A DNA stretch of 33,934 nucleotides from Verrucomicrobiales bacterium (GTDB lineage: Bacteria; Verrucomicrobiota; Verrucomicrobiia; Limisphaerales; JAYPXF01): the NCBI GenBank assembly GCA_002715965.1, contig PBAL01000095.1, forward strand, positions 1 through 33,934, read 5' to 3'. How positions within the stretch are numbered: position 1 is the stretch's first letter; each line of letters begins with the position of its first letter. The position numbers and the translations under genes are program-made. Shown here in pieces: positions 9,268 through 18,650 of the stretch. The notes below the pieces were generated by a model that was not told the origin of the DNA, made no database searches, and saw only the letters and a list, made by a program, of their open reading frames with translations.

Positions 9268-10632
9268 ATGAGCCAGACCCGCCGTCAAATGCTGAAGACC
9301 ACTGCCCTCGGAGCGGGCGCGGCCGGTCTGCCGCCTTTGGCCTCCGCGGCTCCGCATGCGCGGCCGCATGCCAAGCACGTCATCGTGCTCTACATGTCGG
9401 GCGGTTATTCACACGTCGACACCTTTGACCCCAAGCCGCGGCTCTTCCGCGAACACGACCAATCCATCGGCCTTGAACGCAAGGCCGGCGTCTCCAGCCA
9501 GCCCAAGGTTGAGCGCTTTCTGAAAGCACCGCTCTGGGCCTTCAAACCCAACCGCCATTGCGGCACCGAAGTCAGCGAACTGTTCCCGCACATTCGCGAG
9601 CAGATGCACGAGATTGCGTTGATCCGCTCGATGCACGCTGACCATCGCGATCACGGCGAGGCTACACTTCAATTGCACACCGGCAGCACCGGCTTCGCGA
9701 TGCCCAGCCTCGGTTCCTGGCTCAGCTACGGACTCGGCAGCTTCAATCCCAACCTGCCCTCCCACGTCGTCATCTCCGAACACCGCCCCTACAACGGCCC
9801 GCAGATCTGGGACTCCAATTTCCTCCCGTCCAAACACGCCGGCGTGCAGGTGAAACCCGGCAACGATCCGATCCCCAACCTGAAGCCCGCGACGCCCAAG
9901 CAATTGCAAAACCTCGAACTCGATCTCCTGCAATCGCTCAACCGTCGTCACCTTTCACGCACCGGTCCGGACGCCCAACTCAGCGGACGCATGGCCTCCT
10001 TCGACACCGCGCGCGGTCTGCGCGACCTCGCACCGCAAGCCTTGGATCTCTCCCGCGAATCACGCCACACCCTTGCGCTTTACGGTTCCGAGCCTGGCGA
10101 TCGCACCTCTTATGCCGCCCAGTGCATCATGGCCCGCCGCCTGATCGAACATGGCGTGCGTTTTGTGGAGATCATCGACGCCATCGGCGCGTGTCGCGAC
10201 AACTGGGACGCCGCCCATCGCGACGTCGGCACCCATGCCAAATACGCCCGCCGCGTCGACCGTCCGATCGCAGCCTTGATCAAGGACCTGAAGATGCGCG
10301 GCCTCTTCGACGACACCCTGCTCGTCTTCTGTACCGAATTCGGCCGCTCCCCATGGGCCCAGGACGGCAAAGGCACCAAGAGCCGCACGCATCACCCCGC
10401 GGCCTTCTCCTGCTGGCTTGCCGGTGGCGGCGTTAAAGGCGGCATCGTCCACGGCCAAACCGACGACATCGGCAACCGCATCGCCGAGAACCCCGTCCAT
10501 ATCCACGACTTCCACGCCACCATCCTCCATCTGCTGGGCCTCGATCACGAGCAGCTCACCTACCGCCACGCCGGTCGCGACTTCCGCCTCACCGACGTCC
10601 ACGGCCACGTCGTTCACGACATCATCGCCTGA
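9268..10632 (+). CDS. DUF1501 family Tat-exported protein
   Basis: A 454-residue protein starting with a twin-arginine signal (MSQTRRQMLKTTALGAGAAG), so it is probably exported folded. The rest is a DUF1501 domain, a family related to the alkaline phosphatase/sulfatase superfamily: HVIVLYMSGGYSHVDTFDPKP near the N-terminus, FCTEFGRSPWAQDGKGTKSRTHHP and the terminal HDFHATILHLLGLDHEQLTYRHAGRDFRLTD. No enzymatic activity has been shown for the family as far as I know. The ATG at 9268 was chosen over an upstream one because it gives the Tat signal at the N-terminus. It lies 23 bp after the LamG-cytochrome gene and forms a two-gene operon with it. The 3' end overlaps the convergent repeat-protein gene by 11 bp. 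Confidence 0.93.
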   Translation: MSQTRRQMLKTTALGAGAAGLPPLASAAPHARPHAKHVIVLYMSGGYSHVDTFDPKPRLFREHDQSIGLERKAGVSSQPKVERFLKAPLWAFKPNRHCGTEVSELFPHIREQMHEIALIRSMHADHRDHGEATLQLHTGSTGFAMPSLGSWLSYGLGSFNPNLPSHVVISEHRPYNGPQIWDSNFLPSKHAGVQVKPGNDPIPNLKPATPKQLQNLELDLLQSLNRRHLSRTGPDAQLSGRMASFDTARGLRDLAPQALDLSRESRHTLALYGSEPGDRTSYAAQCIMARRLIEHGVRFVEIIDAIGACRDNWDAAHRDVGTHAKYARRVDRPIAALIKDLKMRGLFDDTLLVFCTEFGRSPWAQDGKGTKSRTHHPAAFSCWLAGGGVKGGIVHGQTDDIGNRIAENPVHIHDFHATILHLLGLDHEQLTYRHAGRDFRLTDVHGHVVHDIIA

Positions 10633-11869
10633 GCCGCCAAACCTGCCCCGTCCCGGCTGCGCCCTTGAAGCCGACGATCAGGTCCTGGCCATGCACGATC
10701 ATGGAATAGACATATTCGTTCTCCCGGAAAGACCGCGCCCCACTTGCCGACGGCCGCCAGAAATCGCGGGCTTCGTCCAGCAACCACACAACCGCATGGC
10801 CAGCAGGACTTGCCCGTCCGCCACCGACGAACAACTGCCCTTGGCAGACGGCGAAATCATTGAACGACCTTTGATTCGCCACCAACGACGCTTCACCGCC
10901 GATCGCCGGAAGCGAAAGTTCGCTCCACCGCTTCCCATCCCAGCTCCAGACATTTCCCATGCGTCCGTCCCGCTGCGGACAGGCCTGGCAGTTGTAGCCA
11001 ACCAGCAACCGGTCCCTATGCACGATCATGCTGGTGACGAGATGGGTTGTCTTCGGATTCCAACTACCACGCACACCACTGCCGCCAATCCTCTCCCATC
11101 GCCCATCCGCAAGCCGCCAGACTTCCCCCGACCATCGACGGCCATCCACGCCATGCCGACCAATGGCCGCATAAAGATCGCCGCGGAATGAAATCAATTT
11201 GTAGATCCAGGTCGTCGTGTGCGATCGATCCCAACCACCGCGAAGACCGTCGCCGGAGATCCGCTCCCACGACTTGCCGTCGTGGTGATAGATTTCACCA
11301 TTGCTGTATTCTGCGCGATACTGGGAGCCACTTGCAGGCAACCTGCCCTGCAATCCCGCGTAAAGATTTCCTCCATGCCAAGCGAGCGTGTAGACATTGT
11401 TATAGTGCTCGCTCTTCCAGTCCCCGTCGCGACCCGTCCCGCCGATCAATCGCCAGCCATCACCGTCGTATCGCCAGAGCTGGGCGCCATGCTCGGATTG
11501 CTTGATGCCGGCATAGAGATGGCGGTCATCGTCGGTCAACAACGAGTTCACCCAAACCGGTTTCTTTTCTCCTGAGTCTGGACGGGCTTTCCAGGAACCT
11601 CGGATCTCATTGCCACCAACCTGCGACCATTTCTTTCCATCAAATTTCCAGACCTCTGAATCAGCAGCTCCCAATCCAACAAACAATTCACCGCGAAAGC
11701 CCGCCAGCGCCCGCGTCCGATCATGGCCGCGACTATTGGTCCAACTGCCGTTCCTGCCATCTCCGCCGATCAGTTCCCACGAGCCGGCTACGGGCGCCGA
11801 TTGGAGGATCCCAACGGACAGGAGCAGAGCCGCCGACATGCACGGAATTTTACCCAACCACAGATCCAT
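10622..11869 (-). CDS. Secreted protein with about seven propeller-like repeats
   Basis: A 415-residue protein with an N-terminal signal sequence (MDLWLGKIPCMSAALLLSVG, cleavage probably after SAPVAG or QSA). The mature part consists of about seven repeats of roughly 50-60 residues. Most open with a block like WELIGGDGRNGSW, continue with a strand such as LYAGLQG or LFVGLGA, and end with VWKFDGKKW. The last two copies are degenerate. Seven such units suggest a seven-bladed beta-propeller. No catalytic motif was recognised and I cannot place it in a named family. The ATG at 11869 lies 1 bp after the TAG of the DUF1592-type gene, so it is the third gene of that operon; a longer frame to 11953 would overlap it. 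Possibly a surface binding or recognition protein (inference). Confidence 0.8.
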   Translation of the reverse strand: MDLWLGKIPCMSAALLLSVGILQSAPVAGSWELIGGDGRNGSWTNSRGHDRTRALAGFRGELFVGLGAADSEVWKFDGKKWSQVGGNEIRGSWKARPDSGEKKPVWVNSLLTDDDRHLYAGIKQSEHGAQLWRYDGDGWRLIGGTGRDGDWKSEHYNNVYTLAWHGGNLYAGLQGRLPASGSQYRAEYSNGEIYHHDGKSWERISGDGLRGGWDRSHTTTWIYKLISFRGDLYAAIGRHGVDGRRWSGEVWRLADGRWERIGGSGVRGSWNPKTTHLVTSMIVHRDRLLVGYNCQACPQRDGRMGNVWSWDGKRWSELSLPAIGGEASLVANQRSFNDFAVCQGQLFVGGGRASPAGHAVVWLLDEARDFWRPSASGARSFRENEYVYSMIVHGQDLIVGFKGAAGTGQVWRLRR

Positions 11870-11870
11870 C

Positions 11871-14336
11871 CTACTTGGTGCGAAAAGATTCGCTCTGGGC
11901 GACGGCGTGGATGAGGTCGCGAAGGCCCCCTCCATTTTTCTTCGCCGTTTCAATGACGTGATCGAGGTCCACCCGATCGGCGGCTTCGAGGATGCGGCCG
12001 GTGGAGTATTCCAAGAGACGACGGGCGAGTTGTTGGAGGACGAGGTGTTTGCGTTTCAGGAGCAGGGCGCGGAATTCGTTGATGTCTCGGTAGCGTTCGC
12101 CGGTGGGTAGCTGGGCGGAAGCGTCGATGGTGGATTTGCTTTCCGGGTAGGTGTCGCGCCATTCGCCAATGGGGCCAAAGTTTTCCAGCGCGAATCCCAT
12201 GGGGTCGATGCGGCGATGGCAATCATTGCAGGCGGTGATTTCGCGATGCTTGGCGAGTTGCTCGCGAATGGATTTCGCGCCTCGCAAGTCGGGTGAAAGA
12301 GGTTCGACATCGGGAGGTGGCGCTGGCGGGGGCGTGCCCAAGAGGCTTTCCAGTAGCCAGACACCACGAATGATCGGGGAGGTGTCGATGCCGTTGGCGG
12401 TGGCGGTGAGGATGCTGGCGTGACCGAGGAGTCCGCGACGTCGCGGGTTGGTGATGGCAACCTTCACGAGCTCGGCGTCTTCGAGGGGAGGCATGCCGTA
12501 GAGTTCGGCGAGACCGCGGTTGACGAAGGTGAAGTCGGAGTCGAGGAAGGTGGCGATGTCGAGGTTGTGTTTCAGGATGTGGCCGAAGAAGAGGTGGGTC
12601 TCCCGCTTCATCGCGGCGTCGAGGTTCTCGGTGTAGTAGAGGCGATGAGTTTTGCTGTCGGGCGGCATGCTGCCGATCTTGTCCAGGCGAAGCCAGCGGT
12701 CGGTGAAGTGTTCGACGAAGGCGGTTGATTTCGGATTTTTCAGCATGCGCTCAACCTGGGCCCGAAGCGTCTTTGGTTTTCTCAGTTCGCCGCGTTTGGC
12801 CTGATCGAACAAGGAGGCGTCTGGCATGGACGACCACAGGAAATAACTGAGTCGGCTGGCGAGTTCGTAGTCGGACAATTTTTCATTCAGCTCTGGTAGG
12901 TGAAGGAACGAAGTGGAGGCCAGCAAGGCCTTGATTCCGATCTGGAGTGCTTCGGTCGCGGTCTTTCCCTTGCCTTCGTACCGGCGAACAAGATCGACGT
13001 AGGCGGCAATCTCCGAGCGGGGAACGGGACGCCGGAAAGCCTGGTTGGCAAAGCGATGCAGGTGGCGTTCGATGTCTTCGCTGCGGACTTCGCCGTTGCC
13101 ATACATCAACTGGTGTCCCATGGGCGGCCACTGATCGATCAGCGGGCCTTCGATCTCCACTCGATGAACGCGAATGGTCGGCCCCAGATTGTTCTGGATG
13201 AGGAGCCGGCCCATTTCGCGCAGGTGTTCATTTTTGGCCTTCGTTCCCAGACGCCGATCGGGTCGTTCGCGATAGAGTTTCGGATAATATCGCTTCAGCA
13301 GTTTTTCGCCGGAGCTGTAGGCGCGGAAGGGTCCGTTGGCCCAGGAGAATCGCGGAGCCCAACCTTCCTCCAACAGGACTTCGAGTTCCACCATCCGACG
13401 CTCGCCGGACTCCGGCAAAGCGAATTCGCCAACCCGCTTGTCACTCGCGTGGTAGCGCGGACCTTGGACTTCGCGGGCGTTGAAGATCACCACCCCCAGT
13501 CGCGACGCGCGGTCCTGATCGGTCGGGATCATCTCGCCCCAGGGATGACGTTGGTTGTTCGATGAAGCACTGACGCGGACGCGATATCGCCCGGTTGTGG
13601 GAACACCCTCGGGCAGATCTGAAATTGCGACATAGCCCGTGCGTCCTGCTGGCCCGGCCTGTTCGAAGATCTCATCATAGGGATTTAGCTGGCGGGATGC
13701 TTCCGTCAAAATACCGCCCTTCTTCTTCATTACCGGTCCGGCGAACGACCAGCGCCCGGTCTTGGGCCGCTCGCCAAAACGGGTGGCGCGTTGGATCATC
13801 TTCTCCGCCGCGGCCATGGCCTGTTGCAAGGTGTAATCCGAGGTCACCAAGGCGTTGCCGATGTTGTCCAAACCCTCTTCTTCTTCGTCGGGGAGAAACA
13901 GTTCGGTCGGGTCGATGAATTCGGTGTTGATGCCGAGCAGGTCACGGATGGTGTTGCGGTATTCGAAGCGGTTGAGGCGCCGGTAAATGGTTTGTCCGCC
14001 GGTGCTCTTGAGTTTGGCGTAGGCCTTGGGCAGTTCTGTTTCCAACCAACTGACGACAACTCGGATTTCGGGCGCGTCGGGTTGGGCGACGTTCTTCTTG
14101 CGCGGTGGCATTTCGCCACGATGAAGAACGTCGAGGATCTCCTGCCACCTGCGCAGATTGTCCCGGTCGCTCAGATCAAATCGCAGCGTATCGAATCTTC
14201 GTTCCGCCTTCTGCGTTTGCTCGCCGTGACAGTCGTGGCAGTAGCTTTTGAGAAAAGCGCGTGTCGAGGCTGGCGGCAAAGACGCCCATGACGACATCGC
14301 CAAACCAAGCCAGAGGATGACAGCCCGATTGGACAT
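11871..14336 (-). CDS. Exported cytochrome c (PSCyt1) - DUF1587 - DUF1595 - DUF1592 - DUF1588 - DUF1585 protein
   Basis: An 821-residue protein with a signal sequence (to about residue 18) followed at once by the heme motif C33-H-D-C36-H37 of planctomycete-type cytochrome c. Then come DUF1587 (about 115-180, IYRRLNRFEYRNTIRDLLG), an insertion, DUF1595 (about 430-490), DUF1592 (about 490-625, ELASRLSYFLWSSMPD), DUF1588 (about 640-745, with a second heme-type motif C703-N-D-C706-H707 in RRIDPMGFALENFGPIG) and DUF1585 at the C-terminus. This architecture is typical of PVC bacteria and pairs with DUF1552 proteins, as here, where that gene ends 4 bp upstream. Likely periplasmic or surface-associated electron-transfer role; substrate unknown. 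Confidence 0.92.
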   Translation of the reverse strand: MSNRAVILWLGLAMSSWASLPPASTRAFLKSYCHDCHGEQTQKAERRFDTLRFDLSDRDNLRRWQEILDVLHRGEMPPRKKNVAQPDAPEIRVVVSWLETELPKAYAKLKSTGGQTIYRRLNRFEYRNTIRDLLGINTEFIDPTELFLPDEEEEGLDNIGNALVTSDYTLQQAMAAAEKMIQRATRFGERPKTGRWSFAGPVMKKKGGILTEASRQLNPYDEIFEQAGPAGRTGYVAISDLPEGVPTTGRYRVRVSASSNNQRHPWGEMIPTDQDRASRLGVVIFNAREVQGPRYHASDKRVGEFALPESGERRMVELEVLLEEGWAPRFSWANGPFRAYSSGEKLLKRYYPKLYRERPDRRLGTKAKNEHLREMGRLLIQNNLGPTIRVHRVEIEGPLIDQWPPMGHQLMYGNGEVRSEDIERHLHRFANQAFRRPVPRSEIAAYVDLVRRYEGKGKTATEALQIGIKALLASTSFLHLPELNEKLSDYELASRLSYFLWSSMPDASLFDQAKRGELRKPKTLRAQVERMLKNPKSTAFVEHFTDRWLRLDKIGSMPPDSKTHRLYYTENLDAAMKRETHLFFGHILKHNLDIATFLDSDFTFVNRGLAELYGMPPLEDAELVKVAITNPRRRGLLGHASILTATANGIDTSPIIRGVWLLESLLGTPPPAPPPDVEPLSPDLRGAKSIREQLAKHREITACNDCHRRIDPMGFALENFGPIGEWRDTYPESKSTIDASAQLPTGERYRDINEFRALLLKRKHLVLQQLARRLLEYSTGRILEAADRVDLDHVIETAKKNGGGLRDLIHAVAQSESFRTK

Positions 14337-14340
14337 CCCG

Positions 14341-15567
14341 CTACGTCAACGAAAGAGTTCCCGTGCTTGTGCCGAACTGATCGATCTCAAGGCCGAACTG
14401 TTGGAGCAAGGTGAGCAGAAGATTGCAGGCCGGCGTGCGGTCGCTCTTGTCAGCCGGAAAGACCTTGTGCTCGCCATGCTTGAACCCACCACCGGCGAGG
14501 AAGAGCGGCAGGTTCTTGTTGGAGTGATGCCCGGTCGACATGCCGCACCCGAACAGCACCATCGTGTGATCCAGCAGGTTGCCGCCATTGAGCGGATCCT
14601 CTGTTCGTTTCAGCCGGTCGAGGAAGCGCGCGATGTGTCCCATCTGAAACTTCTCGATGGCCATCAAGCCCTGGACCAACTCCGGCCGTTCGCCGTGATG
14701 CGAGTAGGCGTGATAGCTCAGCGGCAGATCATGATCGCCGTTCTGCGTTCCAAACTCCGTCGTGATGATCCGCGTCGAATCGGTTTGCAAGGCGAGCGCC
14801 AGCAGTTCCATGTGCATCTCGTGTTCAGTCGCCGTGTCCGCGACCTTCTGGTCCGGTGCGGCAAGTTGTGTCCTGGGCTTGTCGCGATGCAGCCATTGGG
14901 CTTCCTGCGCAAAGCGTTTTTCCAGACCGCGAATGGCGGTGAGATACTCTTCGAGCTTGTCCTGATCGTTGCGACCCAGCCGCAGGTGAACCGAACGCGC
15001 CTGATCGCGAACCACATCAAGAATGCTGTTCTCCTGCTCGAAACGTTCGCCCTGCTTCGCCCGTCCTTTGGCGTCGAGATCGAGGAACAGTTGATCAAAA
15101 AGACTGCGGCATCCGATCGCGTGGAGATTGACCGCGTTGCGCGTCCAGCTCATCCGGTGTTTTCCACCACGTACGGAGGTCTGCAATGACGGAAAGCGCG
15201 TGGCCGCCTTCATCCACTCGGCCGCTCGCTGATCCATGCTGATGTTTCCGTCTGGGAAATGAGCGGCATCCTGCGCTTCGATCCCGTTGAGAAATGTTGC
15301 CGATCCGGCGTGCCCGAGATTGAGACCATGATCGAGATTCGAGAACACCGTCAGCTGTTTCCGATGCCGTTCCAGCGGTTGCAACAACTCGGGCATCCGA
15401 TAATTTGCCCCCGCCTCCTTCGGAAAGAATGCGTCGGGATACATCCCAAAGGCGTTCGAGAACACCACCATGCGTTTGACCTTGCCAGCCTTCACCGCGC
15501 CCATGGCATCCTGCACTGGCAATGCCAATGCCACTCCAGTGCCGCGCAGAAACGTTCGACGATTCAT
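14341..15567 (-). CDS. DUF1552 family exported protein
   Basis: A 408-residue protein beginning MNRRTFLRGTGVALALP, a twin-arginine-type export signal. The mature part is a DUF1552 domain, related to DUF1501: RMVVFSNAFGMYPDAFFPKEAG near the N-terminus and LFGCGMSTGHHSNKNLPLFLAGGGF near the C-terminus. Biochemical activity of the family is unknown. The open frame extends to 15681, but the ATG at 15567 places the signal at the N-terminus and is preferred. It is the first gene of a three-gene minus-strand operon (DUF1552, DUF1592-type cytochrome, propeller-like protein) with 4 bp and 1 bp gaps. Confidence 0.92.
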   Translation of the reverse strand: MNRRTFLRGTGVALALPVQDAMGAVKAGKVKRMVVFSNAFGMYPDAFFPKEAGANYRMPELLQPLERHRKQLTVFSNLDHGLNLGHAGSATFLNGIEAQDAAHFPDGNISMDQRAAEWMKAATRFPSLQTSVRGGKHRMSWTRNAVNLHAIGCRSLFDQLFLDLDAKGRAKQGERFEQENSILDVVRDQARSVHLRLGRNDQDKLEEYLTAIRGLEKRFAQEAQWLHRDKPRTQLAAPDQKVADTATEHEMHMELLALALQTDSTRIITTEFGTQNGDHDLPLSYHAYSHHGERPELVQGLMAIEKFQMGHIARFLDRLKRTEDPLNGGNLLDHTMVLFGCGMSTGHHSNKNLPLFLAGGGFKHGEHKVFPADKSDRTPACNLLLTLLQQFGLEIDQFGTSTGTLSLT

Positions 15568-15800
15568 CAGGTTGGGAAGTGTAATCTCAGCCGTGAACGA
15601 AACCAACGGAATATGAGCGATCGCATCCATCGATGTCGCCACCGGCATAGTACAAGTGGTTTCATCCCTGACCCGCATCACTCAGGGACTCATGCAACGA
15701 TTAGAATCAAAAAAAACCTTCTTACCCAGCGGAAAAATCGGATTGCGGCATTTCAAGAAGCTCTTGCCGAATCGGCGGACGTCGAGCATCAATCGGCCCC
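15568..15800. promoter_or_regulatory. Divergent intergenic region between the DUF1552 and ceramidase genes
   Basis: This 233-bp gap between divergent genes should contain both promoters. I see an A-rich patch (about 15707-15740) on the ceramidase side but no convincing promoter boxes, operator or RNA structure. Confidence 0.4.
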
Positions 15801-17810
15801 ATGAACATCCGGTTTTCGTCCTGCATCTTGGCGATACTCATTCAGTGCAGTGCTTCCTTCTCAATTCTGTCCGCCGAGGGCTTGATCCCGGTGGGCGTTG
15901 CGAAAGTGGATGTCACCCCCAAGGAACCGGTGGTGCTGGCCGGCTACGGAAGCCGGAAGACGGAATTCGAAAGCATTGACACGAAACTTTGGGCACGGGC
16001 AATGGTGTTTGGGGACAAGCAGCCCATCGCGATCGTGGCGCTTGACAATTGCGGCGTCCCGATGAGTGTCACCTTGCGCTTGGCTGCCCGGTTGCGAAAT
16101 CACGGGATTGAGCGTGAACGCCTCGTGGTTGCGGCCACGCACACGCACAACGCGCCGAATCTTCCCGGCAATGCGCCGCTTCTTTGGGCGGGCCGCACGA
16201 CGCCGGAGATGGATCGGCGTTCGTCCGATTACACGACCTTCGCGATCGAACAGATGGAAGCGGCTGTGGTTGCCGCTCTGGAGAATCGCCGACCGAGGCG
16301 CCTGGAATGGGCAAAGGGACGTGCGAGCTTCGGCGGCAATCGGCGACTGCTGAAGAACGGTCGCTGGGTCGGCTTTGGTTTTCAACGCAACGGTCCGGTT
16401 GATCACAGCGTGCCCGTCCTGGCGGCCCGCGATGCCGACGGGACTGTCCGCGCGATTTGGGCCAACTACGCCTGCCATTGTACAACCCTGGGTTCACGCA
16501 ATGCGATCAACGGTGATTGGGCCGGTTATGCCAGCGCGGCCATCGAGCGGGATTTCACGAATGCCGTATCCCTGATAACCATCGGCTGCGGCGCGGATGT
16601 CGGTCCGCAGCCGTCCGGTCAGCTCGAGTACTCCAAACGCCACGGCGAGGAATTGGCGGAGGAGGTTCGACGTTTGTTGAACCGTCCGACCACAGCGCTG
16701 CGCGAAGTCCCGTCGGTCGCTTCGAAACAGCTCAAGCTCCCCTTGGAAGAACCGGCCTCGCGAGAAGAATGGGAAGTGCGTGCCAGGAAGTCCGGCTTCA
16801 GCGGCCAGCTGGCGAAGGCGATGTTGGCCCGGCTTGGCACCGAAGGGCGCATCCCTGATCAGGTGGATTATCCGCTCACCGCGTGGACCTTCGGTGACGA
16901 TCTTGCGATGGTGTTTCTCGCCGGTGAGGTCGTGGTGGATTACGCCGTGCGACTGAATCGCGAACTCGATTGGACCCGCCTCTGGTATCACGCCTGGGCC
17001 AACGACATGCCCAGCTACATTCCTTCGCGCCGGGTGCTTTCCGAGGGCGGCTACGAACCCGGATCGTCGCAGATCTACTACGCCAAGCCGGGACCATATA
17101 AACCGGAGATTGAGGACCTGCTCGTCAACGCCGTCCGCGAACTGCTCGGTCCGAAGTTTGCCGCCCGACCGAATCAGATACCCGCACCTTACCATCGCAT
17201 TCCCGGTGCACCGGAGAGTTACGACCCCGTCGAGGACTGGATTCCAAGGATTCCCTCTGAACTCTCCGCCCAGGATCGTTCTCACTTCCATCGCCTCGTT
17301 CAGTCGGCTCTCCCCGGTGTTGAGAAGATCACCGCTGGCGAAGCCGTCGAATGGCGAAACTATATGGGCTACCACACGCCCCGGCATTTCCTGCGTCAAT
17401 TGAAGGGCAGCAGACCGGTCGCCTGGAGCAGCCCAATGATCACAACCCCGGATCGGCCCGTTGTCCTCTGTTTCTCGGGCGGACTCGGTTGGAAGTCCCA
17501 ACCCGCGGCCGGCTTCGAACTCTCCGTCGGCGGACAAACCAAAGTGGTTTTCGAAGTCACCACCAAGCCCGGCCGTTGGTCCAGCGCGGATAACTCCGCC
17601 GAGCTTGCTTACCTGCCCAACTGGCGCAACTCCCAGGACTCCGGCGGTTTCTTCTTCGTGAAACTGAACGACCCGCGGTTCGATAAGCAGGGCCGCCTCA
17701 CGTTCACCGTTCGCTCGTTGGGACAGACTTCGAGACGCTGGTTCGCAATCGATATGAATCAGAACGTCAAACCGCCTCTGAAGAAACTCAAGGCGGCCTT
17801 GGCCGAATGA
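15801..17810 (+). CDS. Secreted neutral/alkaline ceramidase-like hydrolase
   Basis: A 669-residue protein with a signal sequence (to about residue 25, SILSA) followed by the start of the neutral/alkaline non-lysosomal ceramidase N-terminal domain: VGVAKVDVTPKEPVVLAGYGSR, then VVAATHTHNAPN and ANYACHCTTLGSRNAINGDWAGY. The HTH and CHC.T segments carry histidines in the positions expected for the zinc site. Ceramidases cleave the N-acyl amide of sphingolipids, but in PVC bacteria this domain is widespread and the true substrate is often unknown. The C-terminal part (about 450-669) does not resemble the standard ceramidase C-terminal domain strongly; the last 130 residues look beta-rich. Monocistronic; convergent with the ThuA-like gene with a 7-bp gap. 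Confidence 0.85.
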   Translation: MNIRFSSCILAILIQCSASFSILSAEGLIPVGVAKVDVTPKEPVVLAGYGSRKTEFESIDTKLWARAMVFGDKQPIAIVALDNCGVPMSVTLRLAARLRNHGIERERLVVAATHTHNAPNLPGNAPLLWAGRTTPEMDRRSSDYTTFAIEQMEAAVVAALENRRPRRLEWAKGRASFGGNRRLLKNGRWVGFGFQRNGPVDHSVPVLAARDADGTVRAIWANYACHCTTLGSRNAINGDWAGYASAAIERDFTNAVSLITIGCGADVGPQPSGQLEYSKRHGEELAEEVRRLLNRPTTALREVPSVASKQLKLPLEEPASREEWEVRARKSGFSGQLAKAMLARLGTEGRIPDQVDYPLTAWTFGDDLAMVFLAGEVVVDYAVRLNRELDWTRLWYHAWANDMPSYIPSRRVLSEGGYEPGSSQIYYAKPGPYKPEIEDLLVNAVRELLGPKFAARPNQIPAPYHRIPGAPESYDPVEDWIPRIPSELSAQDRSHFHRLVQSALPGVEKITAGEAVEWRNYMGYHTPRHFLRQLKGSRPVAWSSPMITTPDRPVVLCFSGGLGWKSQPAAGFELSVGGQTKVVFEVTTKPGRWSSADNSAELAYLPNWRNSQDSGGFFFVKLNDPRFDKQGRLTFTVRSLGQTSRRWFAIDMNQNVKPPLKKLKAALAE

Positions 17811-17817
17811 CGCCGGC

Positions 17818-18591
17818 CTACTTTGCGTTGAGTGTCCATCTGACCGCGTTGACGAGGAGGCGACGAACGTCCGGTTGCTTCATGTCCTCCGGTGCGCCGA
17901 GACTGGTGTAGAAGATCCGCGCCCGCTTTTTACCGTAGTGGCGTGTCCACGCCAGAGGTTGCGCCGGCGGTCTTCCCTCCGCCGAGCCGAGCAACAACGG
18001 GGTGGCGTTCCTGGCCAGCGGCAACACCTTGTAGAGCGACTTGTAGCCGGTGATCCGCGCGGGATTCACGCCGGCCAACAAGGGACTGTTCTTCGGCGCA
18101 CCCGGATGACGGCTGACGGAATAGGGCATGCTCTTGGTCTCGTAGCCGGTGTTTTGGCAGCCCAGCACATCGGGCACAAACTCCGGCCAGGCAAAGAGTC
18201 GCGGATCCGTGATCGGAGCTTTCCGCATCGGCACAAAGCCATGATTTGCCGTGCGGATTCCCAGCAAGGGTTTGCCTGCCGCAAGGTGCGCGCGAATGGC
18301 GTCGAGCTGTGCCTTGGGCAGGGTTGCGCGTCGGACGAAAACAATGAGCAGATCCGCATCTTTCAGCGCGGGAACGAGACCGGGAAAGTCCGTTGGCAAC
18401 GCTTTGTTGCCTTCCATCAGCTTGACGCGATGGCCGATATCATTGAGTTCCTTTTTCCCGAACTCGCGCATCGAGTTCACGGCGTCGTAATTGTTCGGGT
18501 CCTCGACGGCCATGATGACGATTTCAGCGCCGATCAAAGAAGGGCTCAGGAAGAGGCAGAGGATGAAGCAGAAGTGGAGAAGCGAATTCAT
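17818..18591 (-). CDS. Exported ThuA-like domain protein
   Basis: A 257-residue protein with a signal sequence (to about residue 22, PSLIGA). The mature part looks like the ThuA/trehalose-utilisation family, a class-I glutamine-amidotransferase-like fold: KDADLLIVFVRRATLPKAQLDAIRAHLAAGKPLLGIRTANHGF in the middle, and a C-terminal RRLLVNAVRWTLN typical of the family. In PVC bacteria exported ThuA-like proteins are common and associated with sugar metabolism; activity is not established. Transcribed alone, divergent from the TIM-barrel-like gene (59 bp between start codons). Confidence 0.85.
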   Translation of the reverse strand: MNSLLHFCFILCLFLSPSLIGAEIVIMAVEDPNNYDAVNSMREFGKKELNDIGHRVKLMEGNKALPTDFPGLVPALKDADLLIVFVRRATLPKAQLDAIRAHLAAGKPLLGIRTANHGFVPMRKAPITDPRLFAWPEFVPDVLGCQNTGYETKSMPYSVSRHPGAPKNSPLLAGVNPARITGYKSLYKVLPLARNATPLLLGSAEGRPPAQPLAWTRHYGKKRARIFYTSLGAPEDMKQPDVRRLLVNAVRWTLNAK

Positions 18592-18650
18592 AACGGTTGT
18601 TGGAATGCGTAGCGGTCTGTGGTCACAATTTCAAGCTCTTGAATTTGACC

